Below, piece by piece: positions 24,657 to 36,978 of a DNA stretch of 64,000 nucleotides. Every line of letters begins with the position of its first letter. Position 1 is the stretch's first letter. Source of the stretch: Narthecium ossifragum (taxonomy: Eukaryota; Streptophyta; Magnoliopsida; Dioscoreales; Nartheciaceae); NCBI GenBank assembly GCA_963920575.1, contig OY986974.1, forward strand, positions 19,262,795 to 19,326,794. The letters are read 5' to 3'. The notes beneath the pieces are model-generated. The model had not been told where the DNA came from, ran no database searches, and saw only the letters and a list, made by a program, of their open reading frames with translations. A program made the translations under genes and the position numbers.

Positions 24657-24880
24657 ATGGAAAATAGTTGCATTTCAAGGAAATTAACAAAACCTGTCTT
24701 CTTCAGCACAAATTGACATAGTTTTGGCAGAAAACGTTGTGTTTATCTACTAGGTCATCACCAATGTAGGCCGTTTACAGAGAGATATTGTTTGGCTAAC
24801 AATCTACGACGAGGAGGAGATCTGGGGCGGCGACGATGAGAAGTTGCGGCTACGACGATGAGGAGTTGCGGCTACGACGA

Positions 24881-25050
24881 GGAGGAGATCTAGGGCGGCG
24901 GGGAGATGTGGGGCGTCGACGGGGAGGAGATCTGGGGCGGCGGTGAGATGTGGGGCATCAATGGGGAGGAGATCTAGGGTGGCGACGAGACGCAGTGTGT
25001 CGACGGGGAGGAGATCCGGGGCGGCGGCGAGATGCGGGGCAACGTGAGAG
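24881..25050. repeat. 42-bp GC-rich minisatellite
   Basis: GGAGGAGATC starts at 24881, 24923, 24965 and 25007, exactly 42 bp apart. Each unit continues as variants of GGGGCGGCGxxGAGATGxGGGGC. A related but out-of-step unit lies at about 24813. Confidence 0.85.
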
Positions 25051-25148
25051 AGAGGGAGGAGATAGGGGAGATGGGGGAAACGTGAGGGAGAGGGAGGAGA
25101 TATCTAGGGATTTGTTAGCCGGCTCAGCCTCAGCCTCAGTCGTGGCTT

Positions 25149-25290
25149 AAAATGGGCTTGTCTAAGCTACCAATGATGTGGCATGATGTGCACCCTTGGA
25201 TGAAATTGGACTCATCTTGGCCATTGGGAGGATGGTAGAACATAGATAGATGATAGGACTTAAACAGAACCCATTTCGAAACCGCTGCAA
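25149..25290 (-). repeat. inverted repeat arm, right of LORELEI-like exon
   Basis: Inverted partner of 24071-24212. The loop between the arms (about 940 bp) holds the LLG exon and the minisatellite. Confidence 0.75.
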
Positions 25291-26216
25291 ATTATAAAAC
25301 CAGCGAGCGGGACTACATATTATTTTCTCGTGGGACACAGAAAACCTGTTTAGCATTCCAGCCTCGCAGGAAGAGCCCCTCGAAATGCCTGAACTTAAAT
25401 TTCCGATTGTCGGAAACAGCGGAAGCGTTAATCCTTCCGGTCCCCCCGCTTCAGAGATCATGTGCCAAGATCTTTTGACCTGGTCACGCGATTGCATCGC
25501 CATCCGCATTCATACAGTAAAAATATCTCCCACAGATCGCCACAGGTCGTCACTGCTTCTCTAATTACCATTTTCCTTATCCCTAAGCAACTAATGAGAA
25601 AATCAATGGTTGCCATCTAATGGTCTGTCTCCAGTTCTGTATAAAACTATAAATAAGGCATCACCTCCATCTTCTCCCTATAAGGTTGACTCAAGAAATA
25701 TTCTTACTAGAAGCTTGCTTGAGTGGTCAAGTGTTAAGAATATGGCAGCCGGCCTGGATGTTGTGAAGGTGATCGGCGCGCCGCCCAGCCCATTCGTGAT
25801 GAGGCCGAGGGTCGCGCTGAACCTGAAGGGAGTGGGCTACGAGTTCCTCCAGCAGAAGTTAGGGGAGAAGAGCGAGCTGCTGCTGAAATCCAATCCCGTC
25901 TACAAAAAAATCCATGTCCTCATTCACATCGATAAGCCCGTTTGCGAGCCCATGACCATCGTGCAATACATTGACGAGGCCCGGGCGTCTCCGATGCCCC
26001 TTCCATCCTCCCCTCTGACCCCTACGATCGCGCCATAGTAAGCTTTTGGGCTGTCTATATCGACAATAACGCAAGCATCTCCAACTTAATCAGCATCGTC
26101 TATTTTTACTTATATTGTCTGTTGATGTCCCGATTAACTGATTTTTATTCTATATTTGTTCAACTAATTTGTGTGAATTTCTTGTCTAAAAGGTTACTAC
26201 TGATGATAACTCTTTA

Positions 26217-26628
26217 GGCCTCGTTTGGTTCTGGGAATCGATAAACCCATTTTATCCTTGCATTACAGCCAAACATTATCTAATCCTCACTTTTATCCCC
26301 ATTTTTATCTCTATTCCTATCCCCACTTTATATCTACTTTATCCCTACTTTTCAGCCAATCATTACTGCATTTTCTCTTCTTTTCAACCAATCATATCAA
26401 CTTTATCCTTACCTTTTCACTTTTCAACCAATCATTACTTCATTATCCCTACTTTTCAACCAATCACATCAACTTTATCCCTACTTTTTCAACTAAATAT
26501 TACTAATTCATCACTACTTTTTAACAAAATACCATATATATCCCACTTCTTATCCCAGGTTACCAATCCCTATCCCTTCTAATCCCGGGATAGGCCATCC
26601 CGCAACCAAACGCAATCCAAACGCACCC
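26217..26628. mobile_element. Tourist-like MITE (PIF/Harbinger), first of two
   Basis: It is bounded by TTA (26214-26216, 26629-26631). The ends GGCCTCGTTTGGTT and the inverse of CCAAACGCACCC are typical Tourist/Harbinger terminal text. It lies in the intron of GSTU copy B and abuts the next MITE, the two sharing one TTA. Confidence 0.75.
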
Positions 26629-26631
26629 TTA

Positions 26632-27414
26632 GATTGCGTTTGGTTTGGGTGTAAAGTGGGTGAGAAATTGTCATCGTAAATTTTCACATCTTTTACTTAT
26701 ATTTGAATAGGAGTGTAAAATTTACCTTCGGCTAAAATTTATCCAAAAATATGAGGGTAAAGAGGGTGTAAATTCTATCACTCATGGGAGGTGAGTCGCA
26801 CGGTGTAAAAGATTTGCTTATGTTTATATTTTTTTGCCCTTTTCTCTTTTTTTGGCTTTCTTTGTAAAAAAACCATCATTTAGTTTTTTAATAATTTAAT
26901 TAATTTTCCTCTCCTAATATCTCTGCTTCCTCTCTCTTGACCTTCTCTCCCCTATTCTCTCTCCCTACTCTCTCTTTTCTATTCTCTCTCTCCTATTTTT
27001 CTCACTCTACTTTCTATCTCCTGTTTTCTCTCTCTATTCCTTCTCTCAAGTTTTCTCTCTCTACCTCATATCTCTTATTTTCTGTCTCTACTTCCTCTCT
27101 CTTATGTTCTCTCTCTACTTCCTCTCTACTTTCTCTCTCTATTTTTTATCTCGTATCTTTTCTATCTACTTCCTCTCTCTTAACTTTCACTCTCCCATTT
27201 TCTCTCTTCACTTCCTCTTTTCTACTTTCTCTCTTCTATTTATACGTTAAAAAATATTCTCATTCAAGACATATGTGAGTATTACAAGTTAAAATCTACC
27301 CTTTCAATCCAAACATAAGTAGCATGTAAATATTATCCCCTTAATTATTACTCTTGTAAAATTTAACGTCGTAATTTTTCATCGTTAAAAATTACACCTA
27401 TACCAAACGCACCC
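26632..27414. mobile_element. Tourist-like MITE (PIF/Harbinger), second of two
   Basis: TTA lies on both sides (26629-26631, 27415-27417). The left end is GATTGCGTTTGGTTTGGGTGTAA and the right end is the inverse of GGGTGCGTTTGGTATAGGTGTAA. The interior has a long CT-rich tract (about 26930-27240). Its right end is also present at 52895-52935 before GSTU copy C, so it predates that duplication. Confidence 0.8.
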
Positions 27415-28955
27415 TTAGTATATATGAATAGTCATGGAATTCCTCTCTCCCTCTCTAGTACTAGTTTCTCAATTAACCTTGATGTTGTTAAATTGATGAA
27501 TCATTCGACTGATCAGCTCAATCCCAATTCTAGGAAGTTGTTGTAGATGCATGGATGGATTAGAGATAGTTTTGTAGGAGTGGATCTACCAAATAGCGTG
27601 TCAGCACTGTGCCAAGTGTTTGTGACCGATGAGCACATATTGCCGCTCCTCTGGGAAATGAATAGTTTCGCAAGCATTCGTAGAACAGAGACCGAGGAGG
27701 CGAGGAACGAAGCAATTGAGCAGACGTTCGTAGGACTGCAGGTGTTGGAGGCGGCTTTCGAGAAGTGCAACAAGGGAAAGGGTTTCTTTGGAGGCGACAC
27801 AATTGGCTACTTGGACATTGCCTTTGGTTGCCATCTCGGGTGACTCAGGGCCATCGAGCATATTCTTGGATTCAAGGTCCTCGATGAGACCAAGACACCA
27901 CCGTTGACTAGTTGGGTTGAGCGCTTCTGCGCTGATGATGCTATCAAGGAGGTCATGCCGGCGACCGAGACGGTGTTGGGGTTCGCCAAGATGCGTCAAG
28001 CTGGGATGGCGGTTGCTGCTGCCCTAACCATGTGAAGACCGTCAAGCTAGTTTGATGCTGCTGCTGCTCCTTCCAGAGTTGGAGGGTATCACAGTCAAAC
28101 TTATGGTTGTTGGGGGCTATAAATAGGGTATTTAGGGTTACTCAAAGGAGGCTGGTGGGAGTGCTTGGAAGAGCGGATGCTACATTTGGTTTTGGTTTTT
28201 CTTCTTCTTCTTTATTTATTTATCTTCCTTTGAACATTTTTGTTGCCCTCATGATGCACATGAGTGGCCAATTTCCTTGCTAAGGAACCGATGTAGCCTA
28301 ACAGAATCATTTTATGTTATTGAATCATGCTTGTTTAAGCAGTTTATATTCCTTGTTTCATTCATTATTATAACTGAGATCTTAATACTTTTTATTTGGC
28401 CAGTAGAAGTGTTGTTGTAGATTGTCTTATGTGAGATAAGGTGAGGGTTCATCTCTAATCTTGCATGAGATCTATGAATGCATGAGTTTATGTCGAAGTC
28501 GGGTTCAAGCTTAGACAACTCTTAGTTCATGAGTGTTTTTCAGAACTTAATGAATTCTTGATTTATACTTAGCTATGGATTCATTAGCTAGGGTTAGTTA
28601 ATGGTACTTGGTGACACTGCGGCCGAACGAATCATCATAATATTGAAAGAACGAACCCTTGGAATTAAATTGAGATTTTGCTGATTCAATGCATAGAATG
28701 AGGATGTCATGATGAAATCGGAACCTTAGTCTTCATCTATCATATTTCTATCGCTTTCTTACGTCATTGTTAGATATTTTACTTCGAGCAATTCTTGCTT
28801 CTTAGTTCACTTTCTTCCTTTCTTTACTTTATGTTCTTCTTTAGCATTTTACCCTGATAAATTTCTGCAAATCTCTGTGGGTACGATACTCGTCTCGTTG
28901 GAATATTAATTTCACCAATTCGTATACTTGCGAGATATAAAATTTATCCATCAAG

Positions 28956-28971
28956 TTTTTGGCGCCGTTGC
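28956..28971 (+). other. primer-binding site of the Athila-like element
   Basis: TTTTTGGCGCCGTTGC lies just after the LTR end TCA (28953). TGGCGCCGTTGC is the primer-binding word of the Athila/Tat lineage (tRNA-Asp 3' end, from general knowledge). Confidence 0.8.
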
Positions 28972-29818
28972 GAGGGATTTGATTAGAGTTTGTTAGTGGT
29001 GAATGCAAGGTTACTGATCACGGAAAGAAAAGTTGCTGCCCTTGGATGATAAAGTAGATCAAATTGGGTGGAAGAAGAGGTCTAACGAAGGTAGCATGTA
29101 TATTTTAGATCTAGAAGTTCAAAAGGAGGAACTAGAGAAAATGAAGGTTAATAACAACGCACGTCCTCTGAAGGAGTATGCGAGGCCTACTATTTATACC
29201 TCACCTTCGTGCATCGCGTTACCAGCAGAGGCTAGAATTTATGAAATAAAAAATCTAAATTTTTCTATGCTTCCTGAATTTCATGGTTTACCATTTGAAG
29301 ATGCACTGACTATTGTGAAAGATTATTATGCTACTATTCAGACTTTTCCTCTAGGTGGCATTACTGAAGATCAACTGAGGAGGCGATGTTTTCCTTATGC
29401 CTTGAAGGATAAAGCGAAGAGATGGCTGATATCGTTTCCTCCTGGATCACCCACTGATTGGGATGCAATTTACAACAAATTTGTCAACAAATTTTTTTCT
29501 CATGCCATTACTACCAACTTGAGGAGGCAAATTGCAAATTTTCAGCAAGCTGGAACCTTTCCATGAAGCATGGGATAGATTTAAAATGCTTTTGATGCAA
29601 TGCCCCAATCATAATTATTTTTTAGGAAATCCGATGCAATATTTTTATGATGGACGAAACCTTCCTTATCAAATTATGACAGATAATGCTGCAGGTGGAG
29701 CGATGTTCAAAAAGACACCACCAAAGGCATATATATGAGATTTATGAGATGTTCGGATCTAACTCACAGCATAGGGACACGAGGAGTAAGGCGAGAGGCA
29801 TCTATGAGTGATGTCGCT

Positions 29819-31454
29819 CAAATGTGTCACGCACACAGAGAGAGAAGCAGAAAGGATCCAGAAATACAGATAATAATATATTGAAGACAATCAAGAAAGC
29901 TAACTAAACTAAATTAGATCAAAGGATTAATGATAATGTAGGATTAACTAAAGATATCAGGCTTTTGATAAGGCTAGGCGTTAGGAATCACTTCACTCGG
30001 ACTTAGGTTCTTCTCTTCTCAATGGTTCATATAATACTCAGTTAAGGGATTCACATCCCAATTACCTTAACCGGAAGATATGGAATTATGAATCTGATAA
30101 AATATAAATGTCTCTTCCTATGATTGGTTCTTCCTTTTATAGTTCTAACTTCATCCAACCAAACCTAAGAATACACGATACCGGCTGTCACTACAGGCAA
30201 CGCGCAGCAAAAGTTCGTCGGGACAAAGCCCTAACTCTATCTAACCAGATCTCTAAGAATACACAATACCAACTCTCACAATCGGCAATGCATAGCAAAG
30301 ATTTCACGGATAGAGCCCCGACCTTGTCTTACCATATCCCTAAGAATATATAATACCAGCTGTCACTACGGGCAATGCATAGCAAAGTTCTCGTAAGACT
30401 CGGTAGGAGAATCAAAAGAGAAGACTATGGGATTATAAGATCATGAAAGAAGCATGACTGGATTCATAATATTAATCATCCACATAGAAATGTATAATCT
30501 AAAAATAATCTTTGAAGATCCAATAGATAGAAAAGAGTTTAACAATAAATATTAAAACTATGAACCATTGTTGGAGAAGAAGCCCTAGTCCTCGCTAGAT
30601 CATCCGTCCGCCATGCCCGCGGATTACTCGGCCATGGATGGAGATTCCTTCATCTTCTTCCTCTTGAAAAAGTCCAGAAAAGAGCCTCCAAAAACGTCCA
30701 AGAAGTCCCCCTTGATTAGCCCTAAGTTTCCTATTTATAGGGTCCAAGAATTAGTAAACTCAGATTAGATCAAAACCGTTGATTTTCTTCAGTGGGAAAG
30801 TCGGATCGATCCCTCCCAGGGTGTCGGATCGATCCGTTTCATCAAAATCCTAGATTTCTGGCTTCACCCGAGTCGAATCGATCGGACTTTAGGTGTTGGA
30901 TCGATCCGTTGCGTAAAAATCCGCTGTTTTTGGCTATTCCCGAGTCCGATCGATCGGACTCTAGGAGTCGGATCGATCTGGCTCAGTAGGAGGGATGGAG
31001 GGATCGATCGGAAGGTGAGAAGCTGAAAAATATATGTTTTGTCACGTTTCTGCATAGTCGGATCGATCCCACCAGGTGTCGGATCGATCCGACTTTCCAG
31101 CATATTTACTGTTCTGCTATCCAGACTGCGCCATCGGTACTAAAATGCTATATATTCCTCTAGGAAACTCGGAATAACGAACCGTAAAATTCTCTAGAAT
31201 TTAGACTTCAAGAGCTTTCCAACCATATATGACACATCATCTGGTTCTTCATGAGAAGGTACAGATTAATTTTTGAAGTTGATCCATATACTCTTTTCAG
31301 CTTCTTTTAGCTCCGATTTCCTGCATTTTCCAAACAACCATGTGAAGCAACATATAGATTTTAAAAATAGTAAAAAAGATGTTGATTAAGGATAATAATC
31401 TAGCAATTGAGATGGTTATAAGGTTATTCAGAGTGCACTTTCATGCACTTATCA
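29819..31454 (-). mobile_element. solo Athila-type LTR inside gag
   Basis: 1636 bp with a perfect duplication ATGAG (29814-29818, 31455-31459). On the minus strand it starts TGATAAGTGCATGAAAGTGC and ends GCGACATCA. The start is related to the LTR start at 36979. It contains a dense array of GGATCGATCC-type palindromes at 30803-31091. Confidence 0.9.
30803..31091. repeat. 72-bp higher-order array of GATCGATC pairs
   Basis: Palindromes or one-base variants start at 30804/30827, 30876/30899 and 30948/30971, so each pair is 23 bp apart and successive pairs start exactly 72 bp apart. More follow at 31002 and 31061/31082 (21 bp). Confidence 0.9.
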
Positions 31455-32206
31455 ATGAGCTGAACCAGAACGACAATATGGCAAGGCAAGTCGCAGCCCT
31501 CAACAAAAAGATAGATGCAATGATGTCCACACAAGCCAAACCGGTTGAGGTTTGTTCAATTTGCAATATTATTGGTCATATGTTTGATTCATGTCTTTCT
31601 GGTAATGAATTTCCTAAATATGTGCAAGAAAAAGCTAATTTGATGAATTCATACAACCCGAGACCTAAATTTGATCCCTTTTCAAATACATACAATCCTG
31701 GTTGGAGGGAGCATTCGAGTTTTTCATGGAAAAATACTACTAATGCTAGTATGCCTACGGCTAATCAGTCTAACCCACCTGTTAAGTCGTCTTTGGAAGA
31801 TACTACGTTAGCTTTTATGTAGAAAATAGATTCAAAGACGGAACAACAAGATTTGGCCATTGTTCAACACGAAGCAGCACTAAAAATGGTGCAACATCCA
31901 TTGGGAAGTTGGAAGTTCAACTGGGAAAGCTTATTGATGCTGTATGAGCCCATGTTCCAGGCAAATTTTCAAGCTAATCTGAGGAAGCAAAAGCGGTCAT
32001 AGTTCTTCGTTCAGGTAAGCTAATTGATAATAATATTAATGCTGAAGTTACTAATGAGTGTATTAATGATGAAATTGAGGAAGTTGAGAGGGAGGAGCCC
32101 TCAAAAAGGCCACCACTGACCACATCTGATTTTGAGCATGGAAAGACAACAAATTCAATTCATGAGGTTCATCCCAATACTTCTGCATCATATGTGCCGC
32201 TACTTC

Positions 32207-32439
32207 CGTGAGACCCGAGGTACCTGGGTGTCGGTGTTGACCTGGAGGGCATGTGGCCGAACCAGGTAACCGGGTAAGCAACCCCACGTAGATAATAAGT
32301 ATATTAGTAACCCTTATAAGATACAATGTGTTTTAAAGCCGTAATGGCAGTGATCCGCCAGAAAACTCCAAAGTTAAGCATACTTGCCTTGGAGCGGTCC
32401 CGGGATGGTTGACCCACTGGGATGTTGGGGGCCGTTACA
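32207..32439 (+). mobile_element. Cassandra-type solo LTR (TRIM carrying 5S rRNA sequence)
   Basis: A 233-bp insertion splits the Athila-like protease region between ACTTC (32202-32206) and AGTTC (32440-32444), a 5-bp duplication with one mismatch. It begins CGTGAGACCCG (probably TG originally) and ends CCGTTACA. The 3' part contains the 3' half of a 5S rRNA. LTRs of 200-300 bp embedding 5S RNA are the hallmark of Cassandra elements of vascular plants. The protein-coding frame reads on correctly across it. Confidence 0.85.
32361..32431 (+). rRNA. 5S rRNA-like domain within the Cassandra LTR (partial)
   Basis: AACTCCAAAGTTAAGCATAC matches the 5S internal A-box region, and GGGATGGTTGACCCACTGGG matches the C-box. 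The 5' half of 5S is unrecognisable here. It is not a functional rRNA gene; it acts, if at all, as an RNA polymerase III promoter for the TRIM. Confidence 0.8.
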
Positions 32440-32444
32440 AGTTC

Positions 32445-35400
32445 TTTTTCCAAGCCGTCTGAAAAAAGCCAAATTGGATAAGTCATATTCTGAAATTAAT
32501 GATATTCTAACTATGTCTCTACAACTTGCGGATCGTTTGATTAAATATCCATTAGGCATTGTAGAGGATATTTTAGTACAAATTGATAAATTAATTATCC
32601 CTGCTGATTTTGTGATATTGGATATGGATGATTCACATTTGAATGATAGAAATTTATCTATTTTGCTGGAACGTCCATTCATGACAATAGCCAAGACTAT
32701 GATTAATGTGCAGGATGGTAAGCTCAGCATGACAGTTCTAGGTGAAACTGCTGAATTTAAATTGTTTGAATCTATGTCCTATCTTTCAAACTCTTTTGAT
32801 TGTTTCTCAATAGATGTCATAAATTCAATGTTGTTTTCTAATTTCATGCATGAGCAAGTTAAGACTGCATTGGAAGCGGCATTGACGATGGTGGAGGATG
32901 ACTTGCACAATAATGAGGGAGCAAAGGAGGTCACAGCAGCCCTTGAGGCATTGCAGCCATAACCCCTAGAGGATCTCGGTTAGACATGCTAAACACCTCT
33001 CATTTTAAAATGGTTTCATCAATAGTCTCTACACCAAAGTTTGAGTTAAAACCTTTGCCTTGTAATCTAAAATATGCTTATCTTGGTGAGAATGAAACCT
33101 TTCATGTGATTATTGCTTCTGACATTACTCCAGTGGAAGAGAAAAAATTATTGAGAGTTCTTAGTGAGCATAAGACTGCAATAGGCTGGACAATTGCAGA
33201 TATTAAAGGAGTAAGTCCTACTATGTGCATGCATCGTATTATGCTGGAAGAGGATGCCAAGCCTATAAGGGTCACCCAGCGTCGCCTTAATCCAAACATG
33301 AAAGAAGTTGTTCGGGTAGAGATTCTCAAGTTACTTGACGTTGGCGTTATATATCCTATCTCTGACAGCAAGTGGGTAAGTCCAGTTCATGTGGTGCCCA
33401 AGAAATCGTGGATACCAGTTGTGAAGAATGAGAACAATGAGTTAATACGTACGAGGATGACTACTAGATGGTGTGTCTGCATCGATTATTGCAAGATTAA
33501 TGTAGCAACTAAAAAGGACCACTTTCCCTTACCTTTTATTGATAAAATGCTTGAGCGTTTAATTGGTCATTCATTTTATTGTTTTCTTGATGGTTTTTTA
33601 GGTTATAATTAGATTGCCATCACTCCTGAGGACCAAGAGAAAATGACATTAACCTACCTATTTTGGAACATTTGCATACAAACGGATGTCATTCGGATTG
33701 TGTAATGCACCTGCCACTTTCCAAAGATGCATGATATCGATTTTCTCTAACATGATAGAAAGGTTTGTCGAGGTATTCATGGATGATTTTTATGTCTTTG
33801 GGAATTCTTTTGATAATTGCCTTGAATATCTAACCTTGGTGCGTAAGAAATGTGAGGAGACAAATTTGACATTGAGTTGGGGTAAGAGTCACTTCATGGT
33901 AAAGCAAGATATTGTTTTAGGACATGCTATCTCTAGTAAAGGTATTGCAGTTAACAAGGTGAAAATAGATTTAATTGAGAAATTATAGCCCCCTACTTCT
34001 GTGAACGGTGAGCGAAGTTTTTTGGGCAATGCGGGATTTTATCGCAGATTCATTAGTGATTTTTCTAAAATTTCATGACCGTTGTGTGATTTAATGGTCA
34101 AGGATGGTGAGTTTAATTTTAGTAAAGCTTGTCTTGATGCCTTCAATACCTTGAAATAGAAATTGATTGATGCACCTATTATTACGCGTCCTGATTGGTC
34201 ATTGCCCTTTGAAATAATGTGTGATGCTTCTGATTATGCTATAGGGGCTGTTCTAGGACAAAGGACAAATAAGATTTCTCATGCTATTTATTATGCAAGT
34301 CTCACCCTCAATGGTGCTCAAGTCAATTACTCGACAACTGAGAAAGAATTACTTACTGTTGTTTTTGCATTGGAGAAATTTTACTTTTATTTGATTGGCT
34401 CTGAAGTTGTTATTTATTCGGATCATGCAGCATTGAAATTTCTATAAACCAAAAAGGATACAAAGCCCAAGTTAATTAGGTGGATCCTGTTGCAGCAAGA
34501 ATTCGATATGGAAATAAGGGACAAGAAAGGAAGCGATAATGTAGTGGCGGACCACCTGTCGCAATTGGAGCACATGGCCGGCCATAAGGATGTATAGCCT
34601 ATCCGAGAATGCTTTCCTGATGAACAACTTTTGTCTGTGCTTAGTGAAGAGCCCTGGTACGCGGATAACGTTAACTATTTAGCCAGTAATGTTCTGCGTA
34701 CTGATTTAATTTCACAGGAAAAGAAAAGATTTTTGTCCACAACTAAATATTACTTTTGGGATGACCCTTTTTTATTTAAGCACTGTCCTGATAAAATAAT
34801 AAGGCGTTGTATCTCAGAATATGAGCATCATGATATGTTGAAATTTAGTCATGAATTAACTTGTGGAGGACATTTTTTAGGTAAGAAAACTGCTTTTAAG
34901 GTTCTCCAATCTGGTTTTTTTTTCCCTACTTTATTCAAAAATGCGTTTAATTTTGTTGCTAAGTGTGACAGGTGCCAAAGATCGGGGAACATAAGCAAGA
35001 GGAACGAGATGCCTCTTACAAACAATCTAGTGGTGGAATTGTTCGACGTTTGGGGCATAGATTTCATGGGGCCGTTTCCTCCATCATATGGGTACACTTA
35101 TGTTCTTGTTGTTGTGGATTACGTATCTAAGCAGATTGGAGCAATTACAGCCATGAACATCAACACCGTGGTGGGGTTCTTGAAAGATATGATTTGTATA
35201 TGGTTTGAAACACCTCGGGCAATTATAAGTGATGGGGGGAAGCACTTCTGCAATAAAGCGTTTGATTCATTGTTGAAGAAATACAACATCACCCATCGGG
35301 TAGCAACTCGTTAGCATTCTCAAACAGCAGGACAAGTTGAGGTAAGCAATAGGTAAATAAAGACGATCTTGGAGAGAGTTCTCGGCACTACACGTAAGGA

Positions 35401-35915
35401 TTGGGCAGCGAAATTGAATGACGTTCTTTGGGTATATCGCACTGCATATAAGACTCTTATTGGTATGAGTCCTTATCGAATTGTGTTTGGCAAAGCATGC
35501 CACTTACCGGTGGAGTTGGAGAATAGGGTCTATTGGGCAATAAAGTAGCTGAATTTTGATATGAGAGAAGCTTGGGATATAAGGAAGATGCAATTGAACG
35601 AATTGGATGAACTGCGGAATAAAGCATACGAGAATGCTAAGATCTACAAGGAAAGGACCAAGCTCTATCATGATAAAGTAATACAATGGAAGGAGTTTAC
35701 ACCAGGTATGAATGTTTTACTTTATAACTCACGATTGAAAATTCTTTTTAGGTAAATTAAGGTCAAGATTGACGAGTCCATTCAATGTGGTACAAGTATC
35801 TCCTCATGATGCTATTGAAATTGAGAATGAGAAGAATGGGAACAATTTCAAAATTAATGGGCATCGTTTGAAGCTGTATTTGGAAGGACCATCAGGAGTC
35901 TTGTTTAAGCGTTAA
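32445..35915 (+). pseudogene. Athila-like pol polyprotein (protease, RT, RNase H, integrase), broken
   Basis: Protease-like ADFVILDMDDS..LERPFMTIAKTMINVQDG (32445-32960), then RT from about 33100: WVSPVHVVPKK, RWCVCIDYCKINVATKKDHF. A stop at 33610-33612 and a frameshift near 33650 precede SFGLCNAPATFQRCM and VFMDDFYVFG (YxDD box as FMDD). RNase H follows at 34163-34447 (FEIMCDASDYAIGAVLG, STTEKELLTVVFALEKF, IYSDHAALKFL). The integrase spans 34631 to about 35350: zinc-binding CDRCQRSGNIS, then the D,D,E core in GIDFMGPFPPSYGYTYVLVV, AIISDGGKHFCNK and GQVEVSN, with a stop between. A C-terminal piece ends at 35915. The element is dead. Confidence 0.88.
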
Positions 35916-36978
35916 ATAAAGCGCTGGGTGGGAGGAAACCCACCAAGGATTTCAGCCACCGTGAGAATCCTTGAGGAGATGTTCGCTACTCTATTAGGTG
36001 GGCTCTTTATTATTTAAATTATCTTTTCTTTCCTTTATATGCAATTTTGGACAGCCACTTCCTACATATTTTATTGCATAAGGTGCACACATTGAGGACG
36101 ATGTCGATTTCAGGCTGGGGGGGTGTAGACATGCTACCTTGTGGGTTTAATAGTGTTGAATTGAGCGTGAAATTTTTTGATGATTATTATACATGTTGTT
36201 TTCACTTGGAATGACCTATACATTGATTGCATGCGCGATAACCAGAAGGTAGAACATCGTGTGATTCACACACGAACACTTTATGTGCAGTGGCAATTAT
36301 ACTCACCATAGGATTGAGCATGCTAGTGTTAACTTGGACCATGATTTCCACTTTATCTAGTATGTGAGTATTGCATGCAGAAAACATACTATACAGTTAG
36401 ATTCTGGAGCTTTTTTCGTAGCCGCTGGATCTGATGCTTGAGCCTGAGAAGCGTTTTACACTTAGTGCCCTAAACCAGTTTGGTTTATGAGTCACTGGCT
36501 TGAGGTCGCTATGAGGATCCAGTTGTAGCTTAAGGGATCAAGCTTTGCCTAAATGACGATTAAGTGATTTACTGAGCTCACGTAAAAAGGTAGAACCACT
36601 AATTGTTTGAAAAAAAAGGTGAAGTAAAACAGCATGCTGTAGTTAAAGTGAGGGTTGGATGATTGATCAGGAAGATAGTGGTGTGTTTGAACTAATGGTG
36701 GGAAGAAGTTGCCACTGTATATAACTTTTATTTTTCACGTCACGTGTGTTAGTCTGGATGGTGATTTGCCTGCTTGAGGCGTAGAAGTTAATATCATGTG
36801 TTGGTAGTATGTGTAGGAGTATGAGAATTTTTTGTATTCTGTACTGCATAGAACACTATTGACTAGATAAGGTTGAACTCCTACCATGCATATCTACAGC
36901 TGTGGACCGTTGGTGTGCTTAATTTCATGTTTATGCACTTTAATTGCTAGAGACTAGCAATAAGCTGGCTGGGGGGTG

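Larger units (their letters stand above)
25742..28035 (+). pseudogene. GSTU: tau-class glutathione S-transferase, copy B, broken
   Basis: Exon 1 starts at ATG 25742 (MAAGLDVVKVIG), parallel to copy A. It loses frame after DEARASP through a small deletion. The correct frame then runs [22 protein letters not shown], and the donor AAG|GT of copy A is replaced by AAC|GC. The intron holds two Tourist MITEs. Exon 2 (from about 27688) lacks its first codons and acceptor. It has TGA for Trp at about 27841 (GCHLG*LRAIEHILGFK), and otherwise runs to the stop at 28033-28035. Its 3' flank is split at 28103 by the Athila-like element and resumes at 37477. Confidence 0.9.
29033..31822 (+). pseudogene. Athila-like gag, split by a solo LTR
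   Basis: 29033-29566 encodes a retrotrans_gag domain (EFHGLPFEDALTIVKDYY, LKDKAKRWLISFPPGS, DWDAIYNKFVNKFF). A frameshift leads to HEAWDRFKMLLMQCPNHN at 29567-29813. The frame is then split by the LTR at 29819-31454 and resumes as QVAALNKKIDAMMSTQ, CSICNIIGHMFDSC (a degenerate knuckle) and PRPKFDPFSNTYNPGW. The resumption exactly after the target duplication shows one original gag. Gag would form the virus-like particle around the element RNA. Confidence 0.85.

Noticed and set aside
26937..27278. 113-residue Ser/Leu/Phe-rich frame
   Set aside because: CT-repeat interior of a Tourist MITE in an intron.
32361..32431. A functional 5S rRNA gene
   Set aside because: The 5' half is missing or diverged and the piece lies inside a 233-bp LTR insertion with a target duplication.
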